Shown: positions 9,103-21,003 of the stretch, piece after piece
How positions within the stretch are numbered: the stretch's first letter is position 1
Layout: every line of letters starts with the position of its first letter
Source of the DNA: Burkholderiales bacterium
GTDB taxonomy: Bacteria > Pseudomonadota > Gammaproteobacteria > Burkholderiales > SG8-41
DNA length: 64,000 nt
NCBI GenBank assembly: GCA_019634975.1
Contig: JAHCAI010000001.1
Span: forward strand, 1-64,000
Direction: 5' to 3'
The notes under the pieces: model-generated
What the model saw: only the letters and a program-made list of their open reading frames with translations
What the model was told of the DNA's origin: nothing
Databases searched by the model: none
Position numbers and translations under genes: made by a program

Positions 9103-9642
9103 TCAGGTCGTGGTCACGCGCACGGCCGCCCGGCCCAGCTTTTCGTACATGCGTCTGCGGTTGGCCAGCGGCCACCAGTCGTAGAGGAAGATTTCCAGCG
9201 GCCGCCACATGGCGACCCAGCCGCCGATGATCACGCTCTCGCGCAGTATGGTTGCGTAAGGACCGGCCGCATGCTGTCCGACCTGTTCGGCGACGAGCAG
9301 GCAGCTGGCAAGGAAGCCGAGGCCGATCACCAGGCTCTGCCGGCCGCGCTGCATCAGGTGGCGGAACTCGCGCTGCGCGTGCAGCGCGCGATAGCTGAAA
9401 TAATTCCCCAGTGCTTCGCGCGCCACCCCCTCCGCGTCGGGCGGAGTGTTGCCGCCGGTGAGATGAATCAGGATTTCGAATTCGCCTTCGCGCGGCAGTT
9501 CCTGGGCCCAGCTGGTGATGAATTCCTCGGCGTCCGGATCGAGGTCCTTGTGGTGGAAGGGCGTCGGATCCATCGAGTTGAACAGCTGCGACAGTTCCTG
9601 GAGGCGCACCTCGATGCGGTCCGGGGCTGTTACGGCGGTCAT
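9103..9642 (-). CDS. Conserved hypothetical two-helix membrane protein
   Basis: A 179-residue protein with an acidic soluble N-terminal half and two predicted membrane helices (residues about 108-126, SLVIGLGFLASCLLVA, and about 137-155, ESVIIGGWVAMWRPLEIFLYDWW), then a short basic tail. I recognise no named family or catalytic motif. Start at ATG 9642, preceded by GGGGGAAC; an upstream in-frame ATG would add unconserved residues. It is convergent with panC and lies downstream of tRNA-Leu on the same strand. Function unknown. Confidence 0.75.
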   Translation of the reverse strand: MTAVTAPDRIEVRLQELSQLFNSMDPTPFHHKDLDPDAEEFITSWAQELPREGEFEILIHLTGGNTPPDAEGVAREALGNYFSYRALHAQREFRHLMQRGRQSLVIGLGFLASCLLVAEQVGQHAAGPYATILRESVIIGGWVAMWRPLEIFLYDWWPLANRRRMYEKLGRAAVRVTTT

Positions 9643-9698
9643 CGTGGTTCCCCCGCTGGTCTGGAGCCGGCGGCGCATCCGGGGAGCGCTGCAGCTGG

Positions 9699-9785
9699 TG
9701 GTGCCGGGAGCCGGAATCGAACCGGCACGCTGTCGCCAGCGCGGGATTTTGAGTCCCGTGCGTCTACCAATTCCGCCATCCCGGC
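9699..9785 (-). tRNA. tRNA-Leu (anticodon CAA)
   Basis: The minus strand folds as a class II tRNA. The acceptor is GCCGGGA/TCCCGGC with discriminator A and an encoded CCA (9699-9701). The anticodon stem CGGGA/TCCCG has loop CTCAAAA, giving anticodon CAA. A long variable arm and a T stem GCCGG/CCGGC around TTCGATT complete it. Length is 87 nt including CCA. It reads UUG codons. Confidence 0.96.
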
Positions 9786-9795
9786 ACGGGCCGCG

Positions 9796-9825
9796 ATTAT
9801 CCCTTAAATGCTCCGGGCCGGGCAA
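9796..9825 (-). promoter_or_regulatory. Probable promoter of tRNA-Leu
   Basis: On the minus strand TTGCCC (9825-9820) and GATAAT (9801-9796) are separated by 18 bases and end 10 bases before the mature tRNA 5' end. A plausible sigma-70 promoter. Confidence 0.6.
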
Positions 9826-9857
9826 ACCCGCCTGCGGAGGCGGGGCGGCGGCGCCTA

Positions 9858-9863
9858 TATAAT
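9858..9863 (+). promoter_or_regulatory. -10 element (TATAAT) seven bases before the queA start
   Basis: A perfect TATAAT lies exactly seven bases before the queA ATG, so transcription would begin at or next to the start codon, giving a leaderless or near-leaderless mRNA. No good -35 is visible at 16-18 bases. Confidence 0.55.
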
Positions 9864-9870
9864 CCGCGCG

Positions 9871-12020
<2,150 letters not shown>

Positions 12021-12105
12021 TGTTAAAATACAATGCCTTGAATAAGCGTCCAGGCACCGGCACAGCCCGACCCGAGGCGCCCCGATCCCCTGACGGAGGT
12101 ACACC

Positions 12106-12435
12106 GTGTTAATCAGTCCCGCTTGGGCACAGTCCCCGGCCGCCGCGCCCCAGGGCGGCGGCATCGAAAGCATGCTGCTGATCCTGGCGATGTTCGCCGT
12201 GCTCTATTTCCTGATGATCCGGCCGCAGATGAAGCGCGCCAAGGAACACAAGACCATGGTCGACGGCCTGCAGAAGGGTGATGAAGTGATCACCGCAGGC
12301 GGCATCCTCGGCCGCATCACCAGGGTCGATGACCAGTATGTCACCGTCAGCATCGCCGAGGGTGTCGAGGTGCAGCTGCAGCGCCATGCCGTGCAGACCG
12401 TGCTGCCCAAGGGCACGATCAAGACCATCCAGTGA
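12106..12435 (+). CDS. yajC: Preprotein translocase subunit YajC
   Basis: A 109-residue single-span membrane protein of the SecDF-YajC accessory complex. The helix at about residues 21-40 (ESMLLILAMFAVLYFLMI) is followed by RPQMKRAKEHKTMV and a small cytoplasmic domain (GDEVITAGGILGRI). It begins with GTG at 12106, preceded by GGAGG at a good distance. secD and secF follow in the same direction. Confidence 0.96.
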   Translation: MLISPAWAQSPAAAPQGGGIESMLLILAMFAVLYFLMIRPQMKRAKEHKTMVDGLQKGDEVITAGGILGRITRVDDQYVTVSIAEGVEVQLQRHAVQTVLPKGTIKTIQ

Positions 12436-12551
12436 ATCACTGAGCCGGCGGGAACCCGACGGCGCGCCGGGGCGGATCACCCCGCCCTGCGGCCCCGGCC
12501 AGGTTCCGCAGATCCGGCACCACAGCCCACACCCCGTACGGCACCACCACC

Positions 12552-14384
12552 ATGAACCGTTATCCGCTCTGGAAATACCTGCTGATCCTCGCAGCCGTGA
12601 TCGTCGGACTTGTCTACACCCTGCCCAATTTCTACGGCGAAGTTCCGGCCGTGCAGGTCTCGCCGCTGCGCAGCAATCTGAAGGTCGACACGGCCTTGAT
12701 GGAACGAGTGGACGATGCCCTGAAGAAGGCGGGGCTTGTGCCCGAGGGCCTTGCGCTGGATGCAACCAGCGTCAAGGCGCGGTTTCCCTCGACCGAGGAC
12801 CAGCTCAAGGCCAAGGATGCCGTTCAGGCCGCGCTCGGGGACGATTACGTCGTCGCGCTCAATCTGCTGTCGCGTAGCCCGGAGTGGCTGACTTCGATCG
12901 GCGCACTGCCGATGTACCTGGGGCTCGACCTGCGTGGCGGCGTGCATTTCCTGATGCAGGTCGACATGAAATCGGCGCTGACCAAGCGGCTGGATGCATA
13001 CGGCAACGACATCCGCACCCTGCTGCGCGACCAGCGCATCCAGTATTCCGGCGTCTCGCGTGACGGCCAGTCGCTGACGGTGCGCTTCCGCGAAGCCGCG
13101 CTGCGCGAGCGGGCGCTGGCGCGCATCGCCAAGGACATCCCCGATCTCGACCTGAAAACCGCCGAAGATGCCGGCGAGTACCGCATCTCGGCGGTGCTCA
13201 AGCTCGAGGCGCAGCGCCGCATCCAGGAGTTCGCACTGCAGCAGAACATCAACACGCTGCGCAACCGCGTCAACGAACTCGGCGTCGCCGAGCCGATCAT
13301 CCAGCAGCAGGGCGCCGACCGCGTGGTCGTGCAGCTGCCGGGCGTGCAGGATACCGCCAAGGCCAAGGACATCCTCGGCCGCACGGCGACCCTTGAAGTG
13401 CGCATGGTCGATGACGAGAAAATGCTCGATCTCGCGGCCATGCAGCAGGCCAAGGCCGGCCAGGTGCCCTTCGGCACCGAACTCTATTACGAGCGCAATG
13501 GCCAGCCGGTGCTGGTCAAGCGGCAGGTGGTGCTGACCGGCGAACGCATCAACGATGCGCAGCCCGGTTTTGACGGCCAGACCGGCGAGCCGGCGGTGCA
13601 CATCAATCTTGACGGCACAGGCGCGCGGATATTCCAGCAGTACACCCGGGAAAATGTCGGCAAGCGCATGGCAATCCTGCTCTTCGAGCGCGGCAAGGGC
13701 GAGGTGGTCACGGCGCCGGTGATCCGCACCGAGATCGGCGGCGGCCGCGTGCAGATCAGCGGCCGCATGACCACCCAGGAGGCGCGGGACGTGTCGCTGC
13801 TGCTGCGCGCCGGCGCGCTGGCGGCACCGATGGAGATCGTCGAGGAGCGCACGGTCGGCCCGTCGCTGGGCGCGGAGAACATCCAGATCGGCTTCAACTC
13901 GGCGCTCTACGGCTTCGCCGCGATCGCCGTATTCATGATCATCTACTACACGATGGTCGGCGTCTTCTCGGTGGTCGCGCTGGCGGCCAACGTGCTGTTC
14001 CTGGTGGCGCTGCTGTCGATGCTGCAGGCGACGCTGACCCTGCCCGGCATGGCCGGCATCGCGCTCACGATCGGCATGGCGATCGACGCCAACGTGCTGA
14101 TCAACGAACGCATCCGCGAGGAGCTTCGCAACGGCAACACGCCGCATGCGGCGATCTATGCCGGCTACGACCGCGCCTGGGGCACGATTCTCGACTCCAA
14201 CATCACCACGCTGATCGCGGGCCTGGCGCTGTTTGCCTTCGGTTCCGGTCCGGTCAAGGGCTTCGCGGTGGTGCTGTGCCTGGGCATCCTGACCTCGATA
14301 TTCAGCGCGGTGATGGTGTCGCGCGCAATGGTGAACCTCTATTACGGCGGCCGGCGCAAGCTCGACCGCATCAGCATCGGCTGA
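12552..14384 (+). CDS. secD: Protein translocase subunit SecD
   Basis: SecD is the larger RND-type subunit that uses the proton gradient to complete protein export. The 610-residue sequence has an N-terminal helix (residues 7-25), a large periplasmic region with LGLDLRGGVHFLMQVD, and a C-terminal bundle with IALTIGMAIDANVLINERIREEL, the conserved RND helix region. No strong Shine-Dalgarno is seen before ATG 12552. It is 15 bases upstream of secF. Confidence 0.97.
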   Translation: MNRYPLWKYLLILAAVIVGLVYTLPNFYGEVPAVQVSPLRSNLKVDTALMERVDDALKKAGLVPEGLALDATSVKARFPSTEDQLKAKDAVQAALGDDYVVALNLLSRSPEWLTSIGALPMYLGLDLRGGVHFLMQVDMKSALTKRLDAYGNDIRTLLRDQRIQYSGVSRDGQSLTVRFREAALRERALARIAKDIPDLDLKTAEDAGEYRISAVLKLEAQRRIQEFALQQNINTLRNRVNELGVAEPIIQQQGADRVVVQLPGVQDTAKAKDILGRTATLEVRMVDDEKMLDLAAMQQAKAGQVPFGTELYYERNGQPVLVKRQVVLTGERINDAQPGFDGQTGEPAVHINLDGTGARIFQQYTRENVGKRMAILLFERGKGEVVTAPVIRTEIGGGRVQISGRMTTQEARDVSLLLRAGALAAPMEIVEERTVGPSLGAENIQIGFNSALYGFAAIAVFMIIYYTMVGVFSVVALAANVLFLVALLSMLQATLTLPGMAGIALTIGMAIDANVLINERIREELRNGNTPHAAIYAGYDRAWGTILDSNITTLIAGLALFAFGSGPVKGFAVVLCLGILTSIFSAVMVSRAMVNLYYGGRRKLDRISIG

Positions 14385-14399
14385 CGGGACGGCAAAGTC

Positions 14400-15347
14400 A
14401 TGGAAATCTTCCGCATCAAGAAGGACATCCCGTTCATGCGCTATGCGCGCATGTTCAACGTGATTTCCCTGATCACCTTTTTCGTTGCCGTGGGCTCGCT
14501 GGCGACCAAGGGCCTCAATTTCGGCGTCGACTTCACCGGCGGCACGGTGATGGAGGTGTCCTACCCGCAGCCGGCCCAGCTCGACCGCATCCGCGCGTCG
14601 GTGGCGACGCTCGGCTTCACCGAGGCCGCGGTGCAGAACTTCGGCACCTCGCGCGACGTGCTGATCCGGCTGCCGGTCAAGGAGGGCGTGACCAGCGCCA
14701 AGCTTTCGGAGCAGGTGCTGGAAGTGCTGCGCAAGGACGAGGCGGGCGTGGAGATGCGCCGCGTCGAGTTCGTCGGGCCGCAGGTCGGCAGGGAGCTGTT
14801 CGAAAGCGGCGCTTTGGCTCTGCTGTTCGTATGTCTCGGCATCGTCGCCTATCTTGCGCTGCGTTTCGAGTGGAAGTTCGGCCTCGCGGCTATCATCGCC
14901 AACCTGCACGACGTGATCATCATCGTCGGCGTGTTCTCGATTTTCCAGTGGGAGTTCTCGCTGCCGGTGCTTGCCGCGGTGCTGGCAATCCTCGGCTATT
15001 CAGTCAACGAGTCGGTGGTGGTGTTCGACCGCGTGCGCGAATGCTTCCGCAGCCGCAAGTACCGCCATGCCAAGGTGCCGGAGGTGCTCGATGCGGCGAT
15101 CACCCAGACCATGTCGCGCACCGTCATCACCCATTTCTCGACCCAGCTGATGGTGCTGGCGATGCTCCTCTTCGGCGGCGAGACGCTGTTCCATTTCGCG
15201 CTGGCGCTGACCATCGGCATCCTGTTCGGCATCTACTCCTCGGTGCTGGTCGCGAGCCCTATCGTGATGTATCTCGGCGTGTCGCGCGATGACCTGGTGC
15301 GGCCGGAGGCGGCGCAGAAGGCGGGCGAAGACGGCGCCGTAGTCTAG
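14400..15347 (+). CDS. secF: Protein translocase subunit SecF
   Basis: A 315-residue partner of SecD. It has the first membrane helix at about residues 19-37, FGVDFTGGTVMEVSYP in the periplasmic part, and the C-terminal five-helix bundle with ILGYSVNESVVVFDRVRE, the SecF signature. It follows secD closely and is cotranscribed. The C-terminal tail is hydrophilic and short. Confidence 0.97.
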   Translation: MEIFRIKKDIPFMRYARMFNVISLITFFVAVGSLATKGLNFGVDFTGGTVMEVSYPQPAQLDRIRASVATLGFTEAAVQNFGTSRDVLIRLPVKEGVTSAKLSEQVLEVLRKDEAGVEMRRVEFVGPQVGRELFESGALALLFVCLGIVAYLALRFEWKFGLAAIIANLHDVIIIVGVFSIFQWEFSLPVLAAVLAILGYSVNESVVVFDRVRECFRSRKYRHAKVPEVLDAAITQTMSRTVITHFSTQLMVLAMLLFGGETLFHFALALTIGILFGIYSSVLVASPIVMYLGVSRDDLVRPEAAQKAGEDGAVV

Positions 15348-15360
15348 GCCGGCGGCCGCC

Positions 15361-15999
15361 TTGGAACTGCTCGCGCTGTTCATCGACCTGGTCGTCCATC
15401 TCGACGACCACCTGCAGGCGCTGGTCGCAGCCTACGGCGCCTGGATCTACCTGATCCTGTTCGTCATCGTGTTCTGCGAGACCGGGCTGGTGGTAACCCC
15501 TTTCCTGCCCGGAGATTCGCTGCTGTTCGTGGCCGGCGCGATTGCCGCCGCCGGCGGCATGAACATCCACCTGATGGTGGTGCTGCTGATCATCGCGGCG
15601 ATACTGGGGGACGCGGTGAACTACAGCATCGGGCATTACATCGGCCCGAGGGTGCTGAAGGACCGCAATTCGCGCTGGCTCAACCCGAAGCACCTGGAAC
15701 GCGCGCACGCCTTCTACGAGCGCCACGGCGGCAAGACCATCATCATCGCGCGCTTCGTGCCCATCGTGCGCACCTATGCGCCCTTCGTGGCCGGAGCGGC
15801 CAGCATGCCTTACCCCCGCTTTGCGCTCTACAACGTCACCGGGGCGATCGTCTGGGTGGTGTCCCTGGGATACGCAGGCTATTTCTTCGGCAACATCCCG
15901 CTGATCAAGGACAACCTGACGGTGGTGATCATCGTGATCATCATCCTGTCGATCATGCCCGGTGTCGTCGAGTACCTGCGCCATCGCAGGCAGGCCTGA
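15361..15999 (+). CDS. DedA family membrane protein
   Basis: A 212-residue DedA/SNARE-associated (VTT domain) membrane protein. It contains CETGLVVTPFLPGDSLLFVAG and the conserved ARFVPIVRTYAPFVAGAASM, with Arg residues placed as in proton-dependent DedA proteins. Members affect membrane homeostasis and some act as undecaprenyl-phosphate flippases; the specific role is unknown. TTG at 15361 is the only start-like codon after an in-frame stop at 15340 and before conserved sequence, with weak ribosome-binding support. It sits just after secF and converges on purB. Confidence 0.9.
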   Translation: MELLALFIDLVVHLDDHLQALVAAYGAWIYLILFVIVFCETGLVVTPFLPGDSLLFVAGAIAAAGGMNIHLMVVLLIIAAILGDAVNYSIGHYIGPRVLKDRNSRWLNPKHLERAHAFYERHGGKTIIIARFVPIVRTYAPFVAGAASMPYPRFALYNVTGAIVWVVSLGYAGYFFGNIPLIKDNLTVVIIVIIILSIMPGVVEYLRHRRQA

Positions 16000-16026
16000 G
16001 CGCAGGCCCGAGGCCGGCGCCGGTGA

Positions 16027-17499
<1,473 letters not shown>

Positions 17500-17503
17500 C
17501 TAC

Positions 17504-18925
17504 ATGACCATCACCCGCCGCCGCTTCATCGCTGCCGCTTCAGCCTGTGCCGCGCTGCCCGCGTTGCGCTGCGGTGCTGCGGGAGCGGCACCGCAAGTGC
17601 AGGTGTTGCGAGCCGGTGTCAGCCGCCAGCAGCTGGTGCCGGCGCAGTTTCCCGACACCGAGGTCTGGAGCTTCAACGGCGCGGTGCCCGGCCCGCTGCT
17701 GCGCGCGCGCCAGGGCGACACGCTGCGGGTGACGCTGCGCAACGCGCTGCCGCAGCCGACCACCGTGCACTGGCACGGCATCCGCCTGCCCAATGCGATG
17801 GATGGCGTGCCCCACCTGACCCAGCCCCCGGTCGCACCCGGACAGGACTTTGTCTACGAATTCGCGCTGCCCGACGCGGGCACCTACTGGTACCACCCGC
17901 ACGAGCGTTCCCAGGAACAGGTCGCGCGCGGGCTTTACGGCGCGCTGATCGTCGACGAACGCGATCCCCCGCCCTTCGACCGCGACGAGACCTGGGTGCT
18001 GTCGGACTGGCGGCTTAACCGCGACGCGACGCCGGTCGATGATTACGACAGCAATCTCTTCGACCTGACCCATGCCGGGCGCATCGGCAACACCGTCACC
18101 GTCAACGGCCGTTTCACGCCGGTCGGCGGGGAATTTCCGCTGCGTGCCGGCGAACGCCTCCGGCTGCGGCTGGTCAATGCCGCCAGTGCGCGCATATTCC
18201 GGCTGAAGTTTGACGGCCATGCGCCGCAGGTGATCGCGCTTGACGGTCATCCGGTCGCGCCGCACCCGGCGGGCGAGGGCGTCGTGCTCGGTCCGGGCAT
18301 GCGTGCCGACCTGGCCATCGACTGCATGGGCAGGCCCGGCGAACGTTTCGTTGTGTCCGACGTGTTTTACCCGCGCGAGCTGCAGGTGATGGAATTCGTC
18401 TACCGCGACGAGGCGCCGCTGCGCCGGGAACCGCTGGATGCGCCGCTTGCGCTGCCGCCCAACCCGCTGGCCGAGCCCGAGATCGCGCGGGCGCAGCGCC
18501 ACGAATTCGTCTTTGCCGGCGGCGCGATGGGCGGCCTGCGCGAGGCCGAACTGCAGGGCGAACGCCTCGGCATCCGCGAACTCGTGCGCGAGCACCGCAT
18601 CGCCTGGACCATCAACGGTGTCGCCCGGAAACATCATGTGCACGAGCCGCTGCTGACGCTGAAGCGCGGCAGCCATCATGTGTTCGCGCTGCACAACGAC
18701 ACGGCCTGGCATCATCCGATCCACATCCACGGCATTGCCTTCCGCATCATCTCGCGCAACGGCCGGCCGGCCCCGCATCGGGAATGGGCCGACACCGCGC
18801 TGCTGGCGCCGCGCGAGCGCGTTGACATCGCCTTCGTCGCCGACAATCCCGGAGACTGGATGTTCCATTGCCATGTGCTGAGCCACCAGAGCGGCGGCAT
18901 GATGGCGGCGATCAGAATACAATGA
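17504..18925 (+). CDS. Tat-exported multicopper oxidase
   Basis: A 473-residue periplasmic multicopper oxidase. The N-terminus has a twin-arginine signal (TRRRFIAAASACAALPAL). All four copper-ligand clusters are visible: HWHG near residue 86, WYHPH near residue 129, HPIHIHG near residue 404 and HCHVLSHQSGGM near residue 452, with the type 1 Cys and axial Met. The family includes CueO/CopA-type copper oxidases and laccases; no Met-rich insert is obvious, so copper oxidation is not assured. Start at ATG 17504 with GGAGAG upstream and a possible TAAGAT -10 at about 17466. It ends directly before a perfect 23-bp inverted repeat. Confidence 0.93.
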   Translation: MTITRRRFIAAASACAALPALRCGAAGAAPQVQVLRAGVSRQQLVPAQFPDTEVWSFNGAVPGPLLRARQGDTLRVTLRNALPQPTTVHWHGIRLPNAMDGVPHLTQPPVAPGQDFVYEFALPDAGTYWYHPHERSQEQVARGLYGALIVDERDPPPFDRDETWVLSDWRLNRDATPVDDYDSNLFDLTHAGRIGNTVTVNGRFTPVGGEFPLRAGERLRLRLVNAASARIFRLKFDGHAPQVIALDGHPVAPHPAGEGVVLGPGMRADLAIDCMGRPGERFVVSDVFYPRELQVMEFVYRDEAPLRREPLDAPLALPPNPLAEPEIARAQRHEFVFAGGAMGGLREAELQGERLGIRELVREHRIAWTINGVARKHHVHEPLLTLKRGSHHVFALHNDTAWHHPIHIHGIAFRIISRNGRPAPHREWADTALLAPRERVDIAFVADNPGDWMFHCHVLSHQSGGMMAAIRIQ

Positions 18926-18930
18926 TGAGC

Positions 18931-19002
18931 GATGAACGATGAATGATGAGCGACAACCGGGGGTGCCTGCGTCCATTGCTCATCATTCATCGTTCATCGC
19001 AT
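18931..19002. repeat. Perfect 23-bp intergenic inverted repeat, GATGA-unit family
   Basis: Arms 18931-18953 and 18980-19002 are exact reverse complements with a 26-base loop. Each arm is made of 7-base GATGA-containing units (GCGATGA, ACGATGA, ATGATGA). It starts five bases after the multicopper oxidase stop and could form a strong RNA hairpin, but no U-tract follows. Related repeats lie at 8126-8229 and 51637-51666. Confidence 0.9.
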
Positions 19003-19034
19003 TCAAATAAACAGAATAAAAAGCATATCGCCCG

Positions 19035-19931
19035 ATGTCTGCGCACCGTACCCCGAAAGACTGGCTGCTGCTGCTCGCGCTGGTCTCGATGTGGGGCTCC
19101 TCCTTCATGTTCAACCGCATCGCGGTGGCGACGCTGCCGCCGTGGACCGTCGTTGCCGGCCGCATCGGCATTGCCGCGCTGGTGCTGGTCGTGATCGTCC
19201 ATGCGCTGGGCAAGCGCCTGCCGCCGCCAGGGCGTGCATGGGCACCGTTCGTGGTGATCGCGCTGATCGGCAACGCGCTGCCCTTCTACCTGATCACCTG
19301 GGGCCAGCAGGTGGTCGAGAGCGCGCTGGCCGGCATCCTGATGGCGGTGATGCCGCTGGCCACCATCGTGCTGGCACATTTCCTGATTGCCGGCGAGCAC
19401 CTGACGCGGCAGCGTGCCGCGGGCTTTGCCCTCGGTTTCGGCGGCATCGTGCTGCTGATGGGGCCGGCAGCACTGGCCGGCATCGGCGGCGAAGCGGTGC
19501 GCATCATTTCCCAGCTCGCCGTGCTCGGCGGCGCGCTGTGTTACGCGCTGCAAAGCGTGCTGACGCGGCTGATCGTCAGGGGCGACGTGATGGTCGCGGC
19601 TGCGGGGACCTTGCTCGTGGCCAGTGTGATCGTGGTGCCGGTCGCGCTGTGGCTCGACCGGCCGTGGCAGCTTGCGCCGTCGCCGGGTTCCGCCGCGGCG
19701 GTGATCTGGCTGGGTGTCGGCCCGACCGCGGTGGCGACCATCCTCTATTTCATGCTGATCCGCTCCGCCGGCCCTTCATTCATGTCACTGGTGAATTACC
19801 TCAGCCCCGGCGTCGCGGTGATGCTGGGACTGTGGGTGATGGGCGAGGCGCCCAGCGCGAATGCCTACTTCGGACTGGCGCTGATCCTCTGCGGCATCGC
19901 CGTGACCCAGCTGCGCCGCCGCACCCCTTGA
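19035..19931 (+). CDS. EamA/DMT family exporter
   Basis: A 298-residue drug/metabolite transporter with ten predicted helices in two EamA repeats. It shows the typical WGSSFMFNRIAVATLPPWTVVAGRI at the start and SFMSLVNYLSPGVAVMLG near the end. Such proteins export amino acids, nucleosides or other metabolites; the substrate cannot be inferred. Start at ATG 19035; no clear ribosome-binding site is present, only an AT-rich leader after the inverted repeat. Confidence 0.9.
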   Translation: MSAHRTPKDWLLLLALVSMWGSSFMFNRIAVATLPPWTVVAGRIGIAALVLVVIVHALGKRLPPPGRAWAPFVVIALIGNALPFYLITWGQQVVESALAGILMAVMPLATIVLAHFLIAGEHLTRQRAAGFALGFGGIVLLMGPAALAGIGGEAVRIISQLAVLGGALCYALQSVLTRLIVRGDVMVAAAGTLLVASVIVVPVALWLDRPWQLAPSPGSAAAVIWLGVGPTAVATILYFMLIRSAGPSFMSLVNYLSPGVAVMLGLWVMGEAPSANAYFGLALILCGIAVTQLRRRTP

Positions 19932-19959
19932 AAACCGTCAGCGGCTCCCCATATCCTCA

Positions 19960-19989
19960 TTGTGTCCCTGTTTTATTGAAATATACAAT
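19960..19989 (+). promoter_or_regulatory. Probable promoter of the DUF3567 gene
   Basis: TTGTGT (19960-19965) and TACAAT (19984-19989) are 18 bases apart. The -10 lies within a near-palindrome: TGTTTTATTG at 19969-19978 mirrors CAATAAAAACA at 19986-19996, which could be an operator or RNA hairpin. Confidence 0.55.
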
Positions 19990-20005
19990 AAAAACAAGGA
20001 CTTAT
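19989..20005 (+). other. Copy of the 17-bp AT-rich motif TAAAAWCANNNACTTAT
   Basis: The sequence TAAAAACAAGGACTTAT matches the shared motif exactly. It lies between the probable -10 and the ribosome-binding site of the DUF3567 gene. Other copies: 25980-25996, 31010-31026 and 47735-47751. Confidence 0.7.
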
Positions 20006-20021
20006 GATAAAGGAGTCCGCG

Positions 20022-20255
20022 ATGCGCATCGTCTACAACAGTGAGCATTACTATGTTGCCGAGTATCCCGGCCAGCAGGGGCTGGAACTGGTCGACAAGC
20101 GCAGCTCGCGCGGCACCTTTTTCCACGGGGATGTCGCGGAAAAATTCGCCAACGCGATGAACGCGGCCGCGGGCGAGGAGGCGTCGACGGAGCACATCGA
20201 CGAGTTCCTCGACAATTTCCGGCTGTTGCTGAACTTCCCCGTCGTCTACCACTGA
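20022..20255 (+). CDS. DUF3567 family small protein
   Basis: A 77-residue acidic protein (MRIVYNSEHYYVAEYP...) resembling DUF3567, a small family I know only from betaproteobacteria and without a known function. It has no membrane segment. ATG 20022 has a strong AAGGAG seven bases upstream; an upstream ATG at 20004 would lie before that site and is rejected. It has its own AT-rich promoter region and is convergent with the aldolase gene. Confidence 0.8.
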   Translation: MRIVYNSEHYYVAEYPGQQGLELVDKRSSRGTFFHGDVAEKFANAMNAAAGEEASTEHIDEFLDNFRLLLNFPVVYH

Positions 20256-20262
20256 ATCGCGT

Positions 20263-21000
20263 TCAGCCGAGCCGGTCCCAGCCCGGCTCGTCGCGGTCGA
20301 GCAGACGCTTCAGAGCGCTGAAATGCAGCCGCGCCTGGGTGTCGTCGCCCATCTGGGACGCGGTCTGGCGGGCGATTTCCTCCGGCACCACGCGCAGCGG
20401 CCTGCCGGTGCCCGCGCCCAGAACCTGCAGCATGCAGGCGCGTTCCAGGTAATAGAGGTCGTCGAAGGCGAGATCCACCGAGGGGCCGGTGACAATGACC
20501 CCGTGGTTGGCGAGGAACAGCACGTCGGCATTCTTCAGTCCGGCCACGATGCGCTCGCCTTCCGCCGCGTCGAGCGCGAGTCCGTTGTAGGCCTCGTCGT
20601 AGGCGCAGCGTCCGTAAAACTTCAGCGCCACCTGGCTTGCCGCTTCCAGCCGGCCGCCTTCGATCACGGTCAGGCTGGTGGCATAGGGCATGTGGGTGTG
20701 CAGCACGCATTTTGCGCCGGGCTTGCTGCGATGCGCGGCGCCGTGGATGAAGAAGGCCGTCGGCTCGACCTCGTATTTTCCGGCGACCTTGCGGCCCTGC
20801 GCGTCGACCAGCACCAGGTCGGCCGGCGTCACTTCCGACCAGTGCAGGCCCTGGGGGTTGATCAGGAAATGCCCGGGGCGGCCTGGCACTTCGACGCTGA
20901 AGTGATTGCAGATGCCTTCACCGAGCCCCATCCGCGACGCGGTGCGCAGCGCCGCGGCGAGGTCGACGCGCGCCTGCTGCTCTTCATTGCGCGCCGTCAT
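20263..21000 (-). CDS. Class II aldolase/adducin family protein
   Basis: A 245-residue zinc-dependent class II aldolase-fold protein, with metal-binding His in CVLHTHMPYATSL and a further His in FLANHGVIVTG. Relatives include fuculose-phosphate aldolase and other sugar or hydroxy-acid lyases and decarboxylases; the substrate is unknown. It follows a Bug-type binding protein by three bases on the same strand, so the pair may import and process one organic acid. ATG at 21000. Confidence 0.87.
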   Translation of the reverse strand: MTARNEEQQARVDLAAALRTASRMGLGEGICNHFSVEVPGRPGHFLINPQGLHWSEVTPADLVLVDAQGRKVAGKYEVEPTAFFIHGAAHRSKPGAKCVLHTHMPYATSLTVIEGGRLEAASQVALKFYGRCAYDEAYNGLALDAAEGERIVAGLKNADVLFLANHGVIVTGPSVDLAFDDLYYLERACMLQVLGAGTGRPLRVVPEEIARQTASQMGDDTQARLHFSALKRLLDRDEPGWDRLG

Positions 21001-21003
21001 TGC

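Noticed and set aside
12465..12495. GGGGCGG/CCCGCCC hairpin between yajC and secD as a terminator
   Set aside because: No T-run follows and secD lies in the same operon; more likely a neutral GC-rich hairpin.
12477..14909. An 810-codon open frame antisense to secD/secF
   Set aside because: Shadow frame of conserved genes; low-complexity His/Arg/Asp composition and no motif.
18931..19002. Short tandem units that could suggest a CRISPR array
   Set aside because: Units are only 7 bases without spacers and are arranged as an inverted repeat; no cas genes are present.
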